Below the pieces are notes generated by a model. It was not told the origin of the DNA and ran no database searches. It saw only the letters and a program-made list of their open reading frames with translations. From Clostridiaceae bacterium (GTDB lineage Bacteria > Bacillota > Clostridia > Lachnospirales > Lachnospiraceae): 64,000 nt of DNA. The first letter of the stretch is position 1. Each line of letters starts with the position of its first letter. The DNA is taken from the NCBI GenBank assembly GCA_902363735.1, contig CABJBA010000005.1, positions 62,001-126,000 of the forward strand, in the 5' to 3' direction. Positions 42,489-51,872 of the stretch are shown here, piece by piece. The translations under genes were made by a program, and so were the position numbers.

Positions 42489-43562
42489 TTGAAACAGTAT
42501 TTTGTGACAGGCAGTTATACGGAGCCTATTTTGTTTGGTACAGGAGAGATTTTTAAGGGAAAAGGGACAGGGATTTCTTTTTGTTCTTTTGAAGATGGTA
42601 TTATTGAAGTAAAACAAGTAATTGCATTGAGAAATCCTTCCTTCTTAAGTGTGGATGAGCGGAAAAAAAAGATTTATGCGGTCAATGAGACGAAGGAATA
42701 CTTAGGAGAATCCGGAGGAGGTTTGACACAGCTTTCTTATGATAAAGAGGGTAATATGAAAGCTGAAGGAAGTTGGAATACATTTGGCACAGATCCTTGT
42801 CATATTGCAGTTGGGCCTAATGGACGATTTGTTGCCGCCGCAAATTTTGCAAGCGGCTCAGTGACGGTGTATCCAATTGATGAAACAGGAGATGTTAAAA
42901 ACGATTACCAGTTATTTCAGCATGAGGGCAGCAGTATTCATCCAGTGCGTCAGAATGGACCCCATGCACATGGCATTATTTTTGCTCCGGATCAGGAATT
43001 GATGTATGTTCCTGATCTGGGAATCGATAAACTAGTTGCTTACCGGTATTCGGGCAGTAATGTATTTCCTGATAATAAATCTGACATTTGTGTGCCGGCA
43101 GGAAGTGGCCCCAGATACGGAGAGTTTGGAAAAGACGGAAAACACTTTTATTTAATTAACGAAATAAGCTCCCAGGTAATGCATTTTACATATGCAGCCG
43201 GGAAGCTGGAATTTCAAAATGCTGTCAATACACTTCCGGAGGATTTTGCTGGAGAAAATATTTGTTCTGATCTTCATACTACTCCAAATGGGAAATTTCT
43301 TTATGCATCCAATCGCGGGCATGACAGCCTGGTATGCTATCAAATAGAAGAAGATGGAAGTCTGACATTTGTTAAGAGGCAATCCTGCAATGGAAAAACG
43401 CCTCGGAATTTTGCTGTTGATCTAACCGGTAAGTATATTCTGGTTGGTAACCAGGATAGTGATACAATTACAGTATTTGAAATAAAAGAAACTGGTTATC
43501 TGAAACAGATAAACCAAATTGATACTGGATCTCCGGTGTGTATCCGCTTTTTAAGGCTTTAA
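42489..43562 (+). CDS. Seven-bladed propeller lactonase (YbhE/Pgl-like)
   Basis: A 357-residue beta-propeller lactonase (PF10282) that would hydrolyse a sugar lactone to the acid. Repeated blade motifs include DPCHIAVGPNGRFVAAANFASGSV, GPHAHGIIFAPDQELMYVPDLGIDKL, SDLHTTPNGKFLYASNRGHDSL and RNFAVDLTGKYILVGNQDSDTI. It begins with TTG 42489 after GGGAGAACG; no ATG is better placed. It is last in the GntR-led cluster. Glucose-6-phosphate dehydrogenase is not nearby, so the lactone probably comes from one of the upstream dehydrogenases. Confidence 0.9.
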   Translation: MKQYFVTGSYTEPILFGTGEIFKGKGTGISFCSFEDGIIEVKQVIALRNPSFLSVDERKKKIYAVNETKEYLGESGGGLTQLSYDKEGNMKAEGSWNTFGTDPCHIAVGPNGRFVAAANFASGSVTVYPIDETGDVKNDYQLFQHEGSSIHPVRQNGPHAHGIIFAPDQELMYVPDLGIDKLVAYRYSGSNVFPDNKSDICVPAGSGPRYGEFGKDGKHFYLINEISSQVMHFTYAAGKLEFQNAVNTLPEDFAGENICSDLHTTPNGKFLYASNRGHDSLVCYQIEEDGSLTFVKRQSCNGKTPRNFAVDLTGKYILVGNQDSDTITVFEIKETGYLKQINQIDTGSPVCIRFLRL

Positions 43563-43785
43563 ATGGCGCAAACGGGCAACACCTAATCCGGCAGATGATC
43601 ATCGGGCAAACGTTTAAAGAATTTCCTGTTTCCCCTCATGAATGAGTGGCTAGGTGAATTAAGGTACTGAAGACACTTATTTATATTAAATCAGACAAAG
43701 TTGAAAGAAAATCTGGAAAAGTCAGGCGATTAGTGTTAATATAAAAAATAAAATAATGTGGACAAACAAAAAGCGGAGATAAGAG

Positions 43786-44364
43786 ATGAGAGAACTGAAT
43801 GAGATAAAACATAATCGGGATATTTACCATGACAGCATGTCTGATTCCAATATAGCCCTGATCGGGTTCATGGGCACCGGAAAAAGTACAGTTTCCGAGT
43901 ATTTAAGGGACATGCTTGCCATGGAGGAGGCTGATGTAGATTCCATAATTGTACAGGATCAGAAGATGGAGATTAAAGATATTTTTGCACAGTATGGGGA
44001 GGAGTATTTCCGCAAGTGTGAAAGCAATGCCATCATCAGCCTGCAAAACTGCCGCCGGACTATTATTTCCTGCGGAGGCGGCGCGGTGATCCGGGAGGAA
44101 AATGTAATTAATTTAAAAAAAAGCAGTCGGATTGTTCTGCTGACGGCCAGTCCTGAAACGATTTTAGAAAGAGTGAAATACAGTGATGAGAGGCCAATTT
44201 TAAATGGGAACATGAATGTGGAGTTTATAAAAGGGCTCATAGATAAACGTGCTGCCTACTATGAAAAGGCCGCCGATATTATGGTTGAAACAGACCGTAA
44301 AAGTGTGCAGCAGATCTGTGAGGAGCTGGTTATGTCTTTGCTGCGGTTTAATCCTGGAAGATAA
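43786..44364 (+). CDS. aroK: Shikimate kinase
   Basis: A 192-residue shikimate kinase with a short N-terminal extension (residues 1-20). P-loop GFMGTGKST, the DVDSII acidic box in place of DSD, RKCES for the shikimate-binding Arg/Glu, the CGGGAVIREEN loop and the RPIL lid region (SDERPILNG). It phosphorylates shikimate in aromatic amino acid synthesis. The 223-bp gap before it shows no gene or clear RNA element. It is apart from the AroE-like gene. Confidence 0.92.
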   Translation: MRELNEIKHNRDIYHDSMSDSNIALIGFMGTGKSTVSEYLRDMLAMEEADVDSIIVQDQKMEIKDIFAQYGEEYFRKCESNAIISLQNCRRTIISCGGGAVIREENVINLKKSSRIVLLTASPETILERVKYSDERPILNGNMNVEFIKGLIDKRAAYYEKAADIMVETDRKSVQQICEELVMSLLRFNPGR

Positions 44365-44514
44365 TATAATAAATAAAGTATGCCTGCCTCCTGAATGAAA
44401 AAGGATGCGGGCATGTTTTTATTTGTGCAAATAATTGAAAAAAAACATACTTCTCCACAACTTTTACAAACTCTCCTGTTATTCTTGGGTTCAGAAACCA
44501 AAAGGAGGACGGTC

Positions 44515-46419
44515 ATGGGCTCTGGTCTGAAAACTAAAAAATTGCGCATTGGCGGTATGACCTGTGTCAACTGTCAGAATAAGATCGAAAAAAAACTAAA
44601 AAATACTGCGGGAATTGAACATGTGGAAGTGAGTTATAATGCAGGAACGGCTGCCATTACTTATGATACAGATATTATTTCCTATAAAAGCATTGTGGAG
44701 TTGATTGAAAAGCTGGATTACATGGTATTGGAGGAAAATGAAAAACGAGAATCCGGCTCCAGCCGTGCCATCGGTCTGGTTTTGATCATCATTTCCCTGT
44801 ACATGATCCTGGAGCAGTTCGGATTATTAAATATTCTGGCTCCAAGCCAGTTGGCCGAGGCCAACATGAGCTATGGGATGCTGTTTGTCATCGGTCTGAT
44901 CACTTCGGTTCATTGTGTGGCAATGTGCGGAGGAATCAACCTTTCCCAGTGTATGCCAAAGGGAAAGGTGAATTTGCCTCCAGGGCAAAGAGAGGCCCCT
45001 CTGGGGGAAGAAGGAAAAGGAGAACAGAGCCGTTTTTCCGCTCTTCGTCCTACTTTTCTCTACAATCTGGGGCGTGTGATTTCATATACCGCAGTAGGAT
45101 TTTTAGTGGGTATGCTTGGTTCAGTAGTCACCTTTTCCAATACCCTTCAAGGAGTGCTGAAGCTGATTGCGGGAGTATTTATGGTGATTATGGGAATCAA
45201 TATGCTGGGGATTTTCCCCTGGCTTAGAAAGTTTAATCCCAGAATGCCCAAGGCTTTTGCCGGAAAAATCAACAAAGAAAAATCTAAAAGCAACAGTCCT
45301 CTGATTGTGGGCCTGTTAAACGGATTTATGCCATGCGGACCCTTGCAGGCCATGCAGATTTATGCCTTGTCTACGGGAAATCCTTTTTCAGGCGCATTAT
45401 CCATGTTTTTATTCAGTTTGGGAACCGTTCCCCTTATGTTTGGCTTGGGAGCCATTTCCACAGTTCTTGGAAAGAAGTTTGCGGGCCGGATTATGACTGC
45501 AGGTGCAGTGCTGGTGGTGGTCCTTGGAATGTCCATGTTTTCCCAGGGTGTCAGTCTGGCAGGATTTGAGGCACCTGTTTTTTTGGCCGGAGAAAAGGCC
45601 ATCGGCAATGACCAGCAGGGAAGCGGAGAAGATGTCAAGATAGAAGACGGGGTTCAGGTGGTCAACAGCACTCTTACTTCCGGCAAGTACCCCAATATTA
45701 CAGTTCAGGCAGGAATTCCGGTAAAATGGATTATTGATGCACCTCAGGGCAGTATCAACGGCTGCAATAACCGGATTTTGATCCGTGACTATGGAATTGA
45801 ATATACGTTTCAGACAGGGGAAAATATCATTGAGTTTACGCCTGAAAAGCCGGGAAAGGTCCGCTATAGCTGCTGGATGGGTATGATCCGCGCCAGCATC
45901 TATGTGACAGAGGAGGGCCAGGCAGGCACAGACGGAGAAAGCGTGTTAAAGGAATACAATCCGGAGACACCTGTTCCTGCAGGCTATGAGATTCCGGCCG
46001 GGGATGTGGTTGTTGCGGAAAAGGGAGTTGATGCTTACGGAAATGAGATTCAGAAAATCACCTTAGAATATACAGTTGAAGGCTTTAAGCCAGCAGTTGC
46101 GGTGGTGGAAACCGGGGTGGATGTAGAGTGGGCTATTTTAGACAACAGTACAGAATCTGATTACGGCCTGGATATTCTCGTTCCCGCCTTTAATACCCAG
46201 CTTTTTCTGGAAAAAGGGGAAAACCTCCTTTATCTCACGCCTACGGACAGCTTTGATTTCTCTACCGGGGATAATAAGTTCTATGGCTACATCAAGGTTG
46301 TGGATGATATTGAAACCATGGATTTAGAGGAAATAAAGAATGAAGTGGGCAGTTTCCAGACTATGATCTGGCCTGAAGAGACCTTTCAGGGATCAGGAGG
46401 TGCTTCCTGCTGCCAGTAA
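44515..46419 (+). CDS. HMA domain - SafE/TauE-like transporter - double cupredoxin-like fusion
   Basis: A 634-residue multidomain protein; ATG 44515 follows AAAAGGAGG. Residues ~8-72: heavy-metal-associated domain (GGMTCVNCQNKIEKK). ~80-350: six to seven membrane helices with SVHCVAMCGGINLSQC and GLLNGFMPCGPLQAMQIYALSTG, the SafE/UreH-like sulfite-exporter family linked to copper delivery. ~380-634: two extracytosolic beta domains; the first resembles a copper-binding cupredoxin (GSINGCNNRIL ... VRYSCWMGM with Cys/Met ligands). The end is GGASCCQ. It heads the copper island. Import, export or transfer of copper across the membrane is likely, the direction unproven. Confidence 0.88.
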   Translation: MGSGLKTKKLRIGGMTCVNCQNKIEKKLKNTAGIEHVEVSYNAGTAAITYDTDIISYKSIVELIEKLDYMVLEENEKRESGSSRAIGLVLIIISLYMILEQFGLLNILAPSQLAEANMSYGMLFVIGLITSVHCVAMCGGINLSQCMPKGKVNLPPGQREAPLGEEGKGEQSRFSALRPTFLYNLGRVISYTAVGFLVGMLGSVVTFSNTLQGVLKLIAGVFMVIMGINMLGIFPWLRKFNPRMPKAFAGKINKEKSKSNSPLIVGLLNGFMPCGPLQAMQIYALSTGNPFSGALSMFLFSLGTVPLMFGLGAISTVLGKKFAGRIMTAGAVLVVVLGMSMFSQGVSLAGFEAPVFLAGEKAIGNDQQGSGEDVKIEDGVQVVNSTLTSGKYPNITVQAGIPVKWIIDAPQGSINGCNNRILIRDYGIEYTFQTGENIIEFTPEKPGKVRYSCWMGMIRASIYVTEEGQAGTDGESVLKEYNPETPVPAGYEIPAGDVVVAEKGVDAYGNEIQKITLEYTVEGFKPAVAVVETGVDVEWAILDNSTESDYGLDILVPAFNTQLFLEKGENLLYLTPTDSFDFSTGDNKFYGYIKVVDDIETMDLEEIKNEVGSFQTMIWPEETFQGSGGASCCQ

Positions 46420-46434
46420 GAGAAGGAGAAAATT

Positions 46435-46533
46435 ATGGAATTATTATTAAGCCATTGGCACTGTATTCTGCCGGCATTTGCCATAATAGCAGCTATGTTT
46501 TTAATGGGAAAGAAGTCTGGTAAAGATGAATAG
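46435..46533 (+). CDS. Membrane micropeptide, 32 residues, in the copper operon
   Basis: A short frame with a strong AGAAGGAG site. The product begins MELLLSHWHCILPAFAIIAAMF and ends with a basic tail (GKKSGKDE): a single membrane helix with His-Trp-His-Cys at its outer face, a plausible metal-binding spot. It lies 15 bp after the HMA-SafE fusion and 26 bp before the DUF2318 gene, so co-translation with the copper proteins is likely. No characterised family recognised. Confidence 0.6.
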   Translation: MELLLSHWHCILPAFAIIAAMFLMGKKSGKDE

Positions 46534-46559
46534 CATTGATGCTCAGGAGGTATATTAAG

Positions 46560-47117
46560 ATGAATCGGAATTTTTTGAACAGAACAGAAAAAGGCGGGAA
46601 ATCATGCCTGAAAAAGAAAAGATGGAGGGTTTCTGCAGGACTTCTTGCGGCAGCAATGATGGCAGCTTTTGCGTTGACTGCCTGCGGTTCTAAAGAAAAA
46701 GCAGGAGAAGCAGGTGCTTCCTCAGACAAGGCTCAGGTCATTGCAGACGGAGAGAATCTTGTGATTCCTGTCAGTGACATTTCGGAGACAGCCAGCTTCT
46801 ACCCTGTAGAAGTAGATGGGACTCTTATGGAAGTGGTAGCGGTTCAGGCTCCTGACGGAAGTCTGCGAACAGCTTTTAATACCTGTCAGATCTGCTATGG
46901 TTCGGGAAAAGGGTATTATGTGCAGGACGGGGATGTTTTAGTATGCCAGAACTGTGGGAACCGATTCCCTATGAACAGGGTAGAGGTGGAAGCAGGGGGC
47001 TGTAACCCATGGCCTATTTTTGATGAAGATAAGACCGTGACAGACGAATCCATCACGATCTCCTATGATTTTCTGAAAGAATCCTACAAAATATTTGAGA
47101 ACTGGAAAATATCATAA
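46560..47117 (+). CDS. DUF2318 lipoprotein (Fe-S/metal-binding)
   Basis: A 185-residue lipoprotein; ATG 46560 follows CAGGAGG at nine bases. The signal ends at a lipobox LTAC (Cys42). The body is the DUF2318 domain: NTCQICYGSGKGYYVQ, VCQNCGNRFPMN and GGCNPWPIF, with cysteines likely to bind a metal or iron-sulfur centre. DUF2318 proteins occur with copper and iron transporters in anaerobes. It would sit at the outer membrane face and pass or reduce metal for the neighbouring transporter; the role is inferred from context. Confidence 0.85.
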   Translation: MNRNFLNRTEKGGKSCLKKKRWRVSAGLLAAAMMAAFALTACGSKEKAGEAGASSDKAQVIADGENLVIPVSDISETASFYPVEVDGTLMEVVAVQAPDGSLRTAFNTCQICYGSGKGYYVQDGDVLVCQNCGNRFPMNRVEVEAGGCNPWPIFDEDKTVTDESITISYDFLKESYKIFENWKIS

Positions 47118-47132
47118 CTGAGGCTGTTTATA

Positions 47133-47492
47133 TCAGCCGGGAAATCTCATGGAGCAGCTTACGGAAATGCCATTCTGGCTTAAGTAATCTGCTCCCCATT
47201 TGTACATGGCCTCAAGAATGGGCTGAATACTGGTTCCAAGTTCAGAAAGCCGGTATTCCACCTTGGGAGGTACTACCGGATATACCGTGCGGATAATCAG
47301 ATTGTCCGCCTCCAATTCCCGCAGCTGCTGGGTCAGCATTTTAGGAGTAGCCTGGGGAATTAGCTTTCTAAGTTCTCCAAACCGCAGAGTGCGGTTAATT
47401 AAATGCCAAAGGATGAGGGCTTTGTACTTTCCTCCTATCATATCTAATGTAGCATCTACGGGGCAGTTAACACCGTTACAGTTATCATGCAT
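47133..47492 (-). CDS. HxlR/DUF24-family regulator
   Basis: A 119-residue winged-helix regulator of the HxlR/DUF24 family: [22 protein letters not shown], the recognition region ([19 protein letters not shown]) and [15 protein letters not shown]. Cys10 in NCPVDATL is the conserved redox cysteine of this family; an extra Cys5 and a late Cys are unusual. It is divergent from CopA, with repeats in between, and so is the probable local regulator. A copper or thiol signal is plausible. No CopY or CsoR gene is seen. Confidence 0.92.
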   Translation of the reverse strand: MHDNCNGVNCPVDATLDMIGGKYKALILWHLINRTLRFGELRKLIPQATPKMLTQQLRELEADNLIIRTVYPVVPPKVEYRLSELGTSIQPILEAMYKWGADYLSQNGISVSCSMRFPG

Positions 47493-47505
47493 GAAATTGT
47501 CCTCC

Positions 47506-47583
47506 TATAGTATCATTTTGGGTACTATAATACAAAAAAGTGCATACTTGCAAAAAACGTAATTAATGTCATAATAGTATCAT
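47506..47583. promoter_or_regulatory. CopA/HxlR divergent promoter with repeated ATAGTATCAT
   Basis: ATAGTATCAT occurs twice (about 47507-47516 and 47574-47583). The first copy is also half of an inverted pair TATAGTA ... TACTATA. A probable copA promoter (TTGCAA 47548, 16-nt spacer, CATAAT 47570) lies between the copies, and the second overlaps its -10. This layout fits binding of a dimeric repressor, likely the HxlR protein. Confidence 0.55.
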
Positions 47584-47637
47584 AGGAACTGATAAATATC
47601 AAGAGACTCCCTAAAAAATAATCGTGAGGTGAAATAT

Positions 47638-50109
47638 ATGGAAAGTCAAATGTTAGACATACGGGGAATGACTTGCGCAGCCTGTGCCCAGAGAATTGAA
47701 AAGGTGGTGCGGAAGCTTCCTGGCATTGAACAGGCAAATGTGAATCTGGCAAGTGAAAAGCTGTTTGTGGAATATGACAGCAGTGTTTTAAAGCTGGATC
47801 AGATTAAGGAAAAGGTGGAGAAGATCGGATACCAGGTAGTAGAAAGATCGGAAAACACCATGGTAACTATTCCTATTGGAGGAATGACCTGCGCAGCCTG
47901 TGCCCAGCGAATTGGCAAGGTGGTTGGAAAGCTGGAAGGAGTGGAAGAAGCGACCGTCAATTTTGCAACAGAAAAGGCAACCGTTACTTATGACCCTCAA
48001 AAGGTACGGTTGTCGGCCATTAAAGGAGCCATTGAAAAGGCCGGATATAAAGCTTTGGAAGTTGATAAGGCAGATGCAGCCGATGAAGACAGAGAACGTA
48101 AACAGAGGGAAATCAAGATTCTCTGGACCAAATTTATTATTTCAGCCGTTTTCTCCCTGCCTCTCCTCTATATTGCCATGGCACCTATGGTTCCGTTTGT
48201 CACCCTGCCATTCCCGGAGGCTTTGGACCATATGCAGTATCCCCTGGTATTTGCCGTAACCCAGCTTCTTTTAGTGGCCCCGGTCATTGCAGTAGGATAC
48301 CGGTTCTATACTGTGGGCTTTAAGGCTTTGATTCAGAGAAGTCCTAACATGGATTCTTTAATTGCAATCGGAACCACCGCTGCTGTTCTATATAGTATTT
48401 ACAACTTGTACCAGATCGCAGACGGACATTTTATGGCAGTGGAAGCCCTTTATTTTGAATCAGCAGGCGTGATTATCACCCTGATCCTCCTTGGAAAGTC
48501 CTTAGAGGCTGTTTCAAAGGGCAGAACCAGTGAGGCGATTAAAAAGTTGATGGGTCTTGCACCAAAGACAGCACTCATTCTGGAGAATGGAGTGGAAAAA
48601 GAAATACCCATTGACGAAGTGGAAATCGGAGATATAATTGTAGTAAAGCCCGGTGATAAAATCCCGGTGGATGGAACGGTTTTAAGCGGTCATACGGCTA
48701 TTGACGAATCCATGCTCACAGGTGAAAGCATGCCGGTGGATAAAAAAGAAGGCGACAAGGTATACGCCGCGTCCTTAAATACAACAGGAGCCATTCAGTT
48801 TAAAGCTGAAAAAATCGGCAGTGATACGGCTCTGGCTCAGATTATTAAGCTGGTGGAGGATGCCCAGGGCTCCAAGGCCCCAATCGCTCAGATGGCTGAC
48901 ATTGTTTCTGGTTATTTCGTGCCGGTGGTATGTGTTATTGCGTTGGCTTCCGGTCTGGCCTGGTACTTTGGAACAGGCGGGGATTTAAAATTTGCTCTGA
49001 CCATATTTATTTCCGTGCTGGTTATTGCCTGCCCATGTGCTCTCGGTCTTGCAACTCCAACGGCCATTATGGTGGGTACGGGAAAAGGTGCTGAAAACGG
49101 AATTTTGATCAAGGGAGGCGAGGCTCTTGAATCAGCTCATAAAATCAATACTATTGTATTTGATAAAACAGGTACTATTACAGAAGGAAAGCCTACGGTT
49201 ACCGATGTGCTGACCAATGAAGGCTTTTTAAGAGACAGAGTTTTACAGCTTACGGCTTCTGCAGAAAAAGGTTCTGAGCACCCTCTGGGTCAGGCCATTG
49301 TTCACGGAGCAGAGGACGAAGGACTTATTATACTTGCAACAGAGACCTTTGAATCCCTGACAGGGCGTGGAATTGAGGCCAGGATTGACGGCCAGGTGGT
49401 TCTTGCCGGAAACAGAAAGCTGATGGTTGAGAGAGAGATTTCACTGGAAGGCATGGAGGAAACTTCAGACCGTCTGGCAGAAGAAGGAAAGACACCCATG
49501 TATGTGGCGGTTGACGGCAGACTGGCCGGAATTGTGGCTGTAGCAGACGTGGTGAAGGAATCCAGCCGCAGAGCTATTGACAGGCTTCACAAAATGGGAA
49601 TCGAAGTGGCTATGATTACAGGTGATAATAAAAAGACAGCCGCCGCCATTGCAAAGCAAGTGGGTATTGACCGGGTTCTGGCTGAGGTTCTTCCCCAGGA
49701 TAAGTCCAATGAAGTGAAAAAGCTTCAGACAGGCGGACGCAAGGTAGCCATGGTAGGAGATGGAATCAATGATGCTCCCGCACTGGCACAGGCTGATATA
49801 GGAATTGCCATCGGTTCCGGTACGGATGTTGCCATGGAATCAGCTGACATCGTTCTTATGCGGTCTGATCTGATGGATGTGCCTACTGCTATTGACTTAA
49901 GCAAGCATACCATCCGCAACATCAAACAGAATCTTTTTTGGGCATTTGGCTACAACGTAATTGGAATTCCCATTGCAGCAGGATTTTTGCATCTCTTTGG
50001 CGGTCCTCTTTTAAACCCTATGTTTGCAGCGGCAGCTATGAGCTTAAGCTCTGTTTCCGTTCTGACAAATGCTTTGAGGCTTAAGAGATTCAAACCAAGT
50101 ATGAAATAG
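47638..50109 (+). CDS. copA: Copper-exporting P-type ATPase
   Basis: An 823-residue P1B-type ATPase. ATG 47638 follows GAGGTGA. Two N-terminal HMA domains ([13 protein letters not shown] and [13 protein letters not shown]), eight membrane helices, the CPC motif (Cys465 in [14 protein letters not shown]), phospho-Asp509 in DKTGT and the [10 protein letters not shown] hinge are all present. It exports Cu(I) with ATP. The next genes (anchored unknown protein, CopZ) are co-oriented. Copper is the likely metal because of the CPC and double CxxC domains; silver may also be moved. Confidence 0.95.
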   Translation: MESQMLDIRGMTCAACAQRIEKVVRKLPGIEQANVNLASEKLFVEYDSSVLKLDQIKEKVEKIGYQVVERSENTMVTIPIGGMTCAACAQRIGKVVGKLEGVEEATVNFATEKATVTYDPQKVRLSAIKGAIEKAGYKALEVDKADAADEDRERKQREIKILWTKFIISAVFSLPLLYIAMAPMVPFVTLPFPEALDHMQYPLVFAVTQLLLVAPVIAVGYRFYTVGFKALIQRSPNMDSLIAIGTTAAVLYSIYNLYQIADGHFMAVEALYFESAGVIITLILLGKSLEAVSKGRTSEAIKKLMGLAPKTALILENGVEKEIPIDEVEIGDIIVVKPGDKIPVDGTVLSGHTAIDESMLTGESMPVDKKEGDKVYAASLNTTGAIQFKAEKIGSDTALAQIIKLVEDAQGSKAPIAQMADIVSGYFVPVVCVIALASGLAWYFGTGGDLKFALTIFISVLVIACPCALGLATPTAIMVGTGKGAENGILIKGGEALESAHKINTIVFDKTGTITEGKPTVTDVLTNEGFLRDRVLQLTASAEKGSEHPLGQAIVHGAEDEGLIILATETFESLTGRGIEARIDGQVVLAGNRKLMVEREISLEGMEETSDRLAEEGKTPMYVAVDGRLAGIVAVADVVKESSRRAIDRLHKMGIEVAMITGDNKKTAAAIAKQVGIDRVLAEVLPQDKSNEVKKLQTGGRKVAMVGDGINDAPALAQADIGIAIGSGTDVAMESADIVLMRSDLMDVPTAIDLSKHTIRNIKQNLFWAFGYNVIGIPIAAGFLHLFGGPLLNPMFAAAAMSLSSVSVLTNALRLKRFKPSMK

Positions 50110-50119
50110 AGGTGAGGGC

Positions 50120-50845
50120 ATGAAGAACAATACAAAATTAATTGCAGGAATAGCCGGAGCGGTCCTTGTAGTGGCTGTCATCATGGTGACTGTACTGAGT
50201 AAAGTAAATGGAGATCTGGATGTAATCGGTCAGGGTTCCTTCCGGTCTTTTGACCGGCTGTTAGAAGCAGCTTCCGGTCAGTTGGAAGCAGATGAGGCAA
50301 ATGCAGGCTGGTCTTTATCAGCCCCGGATAAAAGCGCACGCTTTGTCTGGAGCCAGGATTACAGCAAAAGCCCTGTTTACGATGTGATGCTGGAATTTGA
50401 TGCAAAACCATTTTTGGAGGCAGGACTTGACGCTTCCAGCCTGCCGGAAAGCTATACCATTGAAGATGAGAAACTGGTTGTAGGCAGCAGTCTTGGAGAT
50501 GATACATTGATTTATGATGGAGAGCCTACGCCTCTTGCCGCTTATGGTAAGATCGTTGAGAATCACCGCAGTGCAGTCAGCTATCATATGAACGGCGACC
50601 ATTACGGTGTTGGAATCGGCCATGGAAACGGAGTGGAATGGGCCAATGATCTGGAGATGAATATGGCAACAAAGGAAGTTCAGGATAAGGATCTGGTATT
50701 TGTTTTAAATCCGGAACCCTTAATCGCCGCAGGTGTTGATCCTGAAAAGGTGGAAGGCTGGAACTATGCCGTAGTTCACGGTGCCAGCCACGGCGGAAGA
50801 AGCACAGATTCCTATAAGTTTTTAAAACCAGTTTCTTTGGATTAA
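50120..50845 (+). CDS. Membrane-anchored extracytosolic protein, unknown
   Basis: A 241-residue protein with one N-terminal membrane segment (KLIAGIAGAVLVVAVIMVTVL) and an exported domain. I do not recognise the family. It has several Gly/His-rich pieces (YHMNGDHYGVGIGHGNGVEW, VVHGASHGGRSTDSY) that could bind metal, and acidic stretches between. It lies 10 bp after copA and 40 bp before copZ, so it probably handles copper outside the cell. GAGGTGAGG is the ribosome binding site. Confidence 0.7.
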   Translation: MKNNTKLIAGIAGAVLVVAVIMVTVLSKVNGDLDVIGQGSFRSFDRLLEAASGQLEADEANAGWSLSAPDKSARFVWSQDYSKSPVYDVMLEFDAKPFLEAGLDASSLPESYTIEDEKLVVGSSLGDDTLIYDGEPTPLAAYGKIVENHRSAVSYHMNGDHYGVGIGHGNGVEWANDLEMNMATKEVQDKDLVFVLNPEPLIAAGVDPEKVEGWNYAVVHGASHGGRSTDSYKFLKPVSLD

Positions 50846-50884
50846 TTTCCTTAAAATAATTTATAATCATGGAGGTAATTGAAA

Positions 50885-51094
50885 ATGGCTAAATCAGTAA
50901 TAAAGGTAGATGGAATGTCTTGTGAGCACTGCGTTAAGGCAGTTTCAGGTGCGGTAGGAGCAATCGCCGGAGTATCCGGGGTATCCGTGGATTTGGGAAC
51001 AGGAACCGTAACGGTTGACCACGATCCTGACGAGGCATCTGTTGAAACCATAAAGTCCGAAATTGAGGACCAGGGCTACGACGTAGTGGAGTAA
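50885..51094 (+). CDS. copZ: Copper chaperone (HMA domain)
   Basis: A 69-residue single HMA domain: VDGMSCEHCVKAV with the CxxC pair, and a typical beta-alpha-beta-beta-alpha-beta length. It would pass Cu(I) to the CopA N-terminal domains. ATG 50885 is used because GGAGG is nine bases upstream; an in-frame TTG at 50879 is too close. A strong terminator follows, ending the copA unit. Confidence 0.93.
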   Translation: MAKSVIKVDGMSCEHCVKAVSGAVGAIAGVSGVSVDLGTGTVTVDHDPDEASVETIKSEIEDQGYDVVE

Positions 51095-51100
51095 AGAAGA

Positions 51101-51142
51101 CGGGAACCGCCAAAGAGGCGGCTCCCGCTTTTCGCTTTTCTT
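51101..51142 (+). terminator. Terminator after copZ
   Basis: A GGGAACCGCC/GGCGGCTCCC stem with a CAAAGA loop is followed by GCTTTTCGCTTTTC. Confidence 0.8.
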
Positions 51143-51164
51143 TCATAGATTCTGGAGGTTGCAA

Positions 51165-51872
51165 ATGATTAAAAACGTCAAAAATGTATTGGTTGTGGAC
51201 GATGAACCCAAGATTTTAGAGGTAGTCTGTCTGCTTCTGGAAAGCAAGGGCTTTCGCGCGTTCCCCGCTGAAAACGGCCAGAAGGCCCTGGAGATATTTG
51301 ACTCGGAGAATATCTCTCTTATTATTTTAGATTTAATGATGCCTGGTATTTCCGGCCAGGAGGTGTGCAGAATCATACGGAAAAAATCCCGGGTTCCCAT
51401 TATCATGCTGACTGCCAGGGTGGATGAAAGTGATATCGTGGAAGGACTGGGCCTTGGAGCTGATGATTATATTTTAAAACCCTTTGGCTTAAAAGAACTG
51501 TATGCCAGAGTGGAGGCAGTTCTTCGGCGGACGGAAAGTGATCTGGTACCCTTGACCAAACGAAACTCCTGGAGGGATGGAGATTTAATGGTGGATTTTG
51601 AAAAGAATGAAGTGAGGAAAAAGGGGGCAAGCTTAACATTGACTCCTAGCGAGCTGAAAATCTTATCTGTACTTATTAAATATCCGGGAAAGGTTTTTAC
51701 CAGGGAGGAACTGATTGAGTCGGCACTTGACAAAGGTTTTGCAGGCTATGACAGAGCCATTGACAGCCACATCAAAAATATAAGGAAAAAGCTGGAAGAT
51801 GACCCCAAAAGTCCGGTGTATGTGCTGACCATTCCGGGCCTGGGCTATAAGTTCGGAGGAGACGGTGGATGA
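51165..51872 (+). CDS. OmpR/PhoB-type response regulator
   Basis: A 235-residue response regulator; ATG 51165 follows TGGAGG. The receiver has VVDDEP, phospho-Asp56 in ILDLMMPG and Lys in LKPFGLKEL; the C-terminal winged helix has LTPSELKILSVLIKYPGKVFTREELI and DRAIDSHIKNIRKKL. It overlaps its histidine kinase by 4 bp. Signal unknown; its place after copZ allows a copper or envelope stress role. A WalR/PhoP-like box at 59070 cannot be tied to it from sequence alone. Confidence 0.93.
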   Translation: MIKNVKNVLVVDDEPKILEVVCLLLESKGFRAFPAENGQKALEIFDSENISLIILDLMMPGISGQEVCRIIRKKSRVPIIMLTARVDESDIVEGLGLGADDYILKPFGLKELYARVEAVLRRTESDLVPLTKRNSWRDGDLMVDFEKNEVRKKGASLTLTPSELKILSVLIKYPGKVFTREELIESALDKGFAGYDRAIDSHIKNIRKKLEDDPKSPVYVLTIPGLGYKFGGDGG

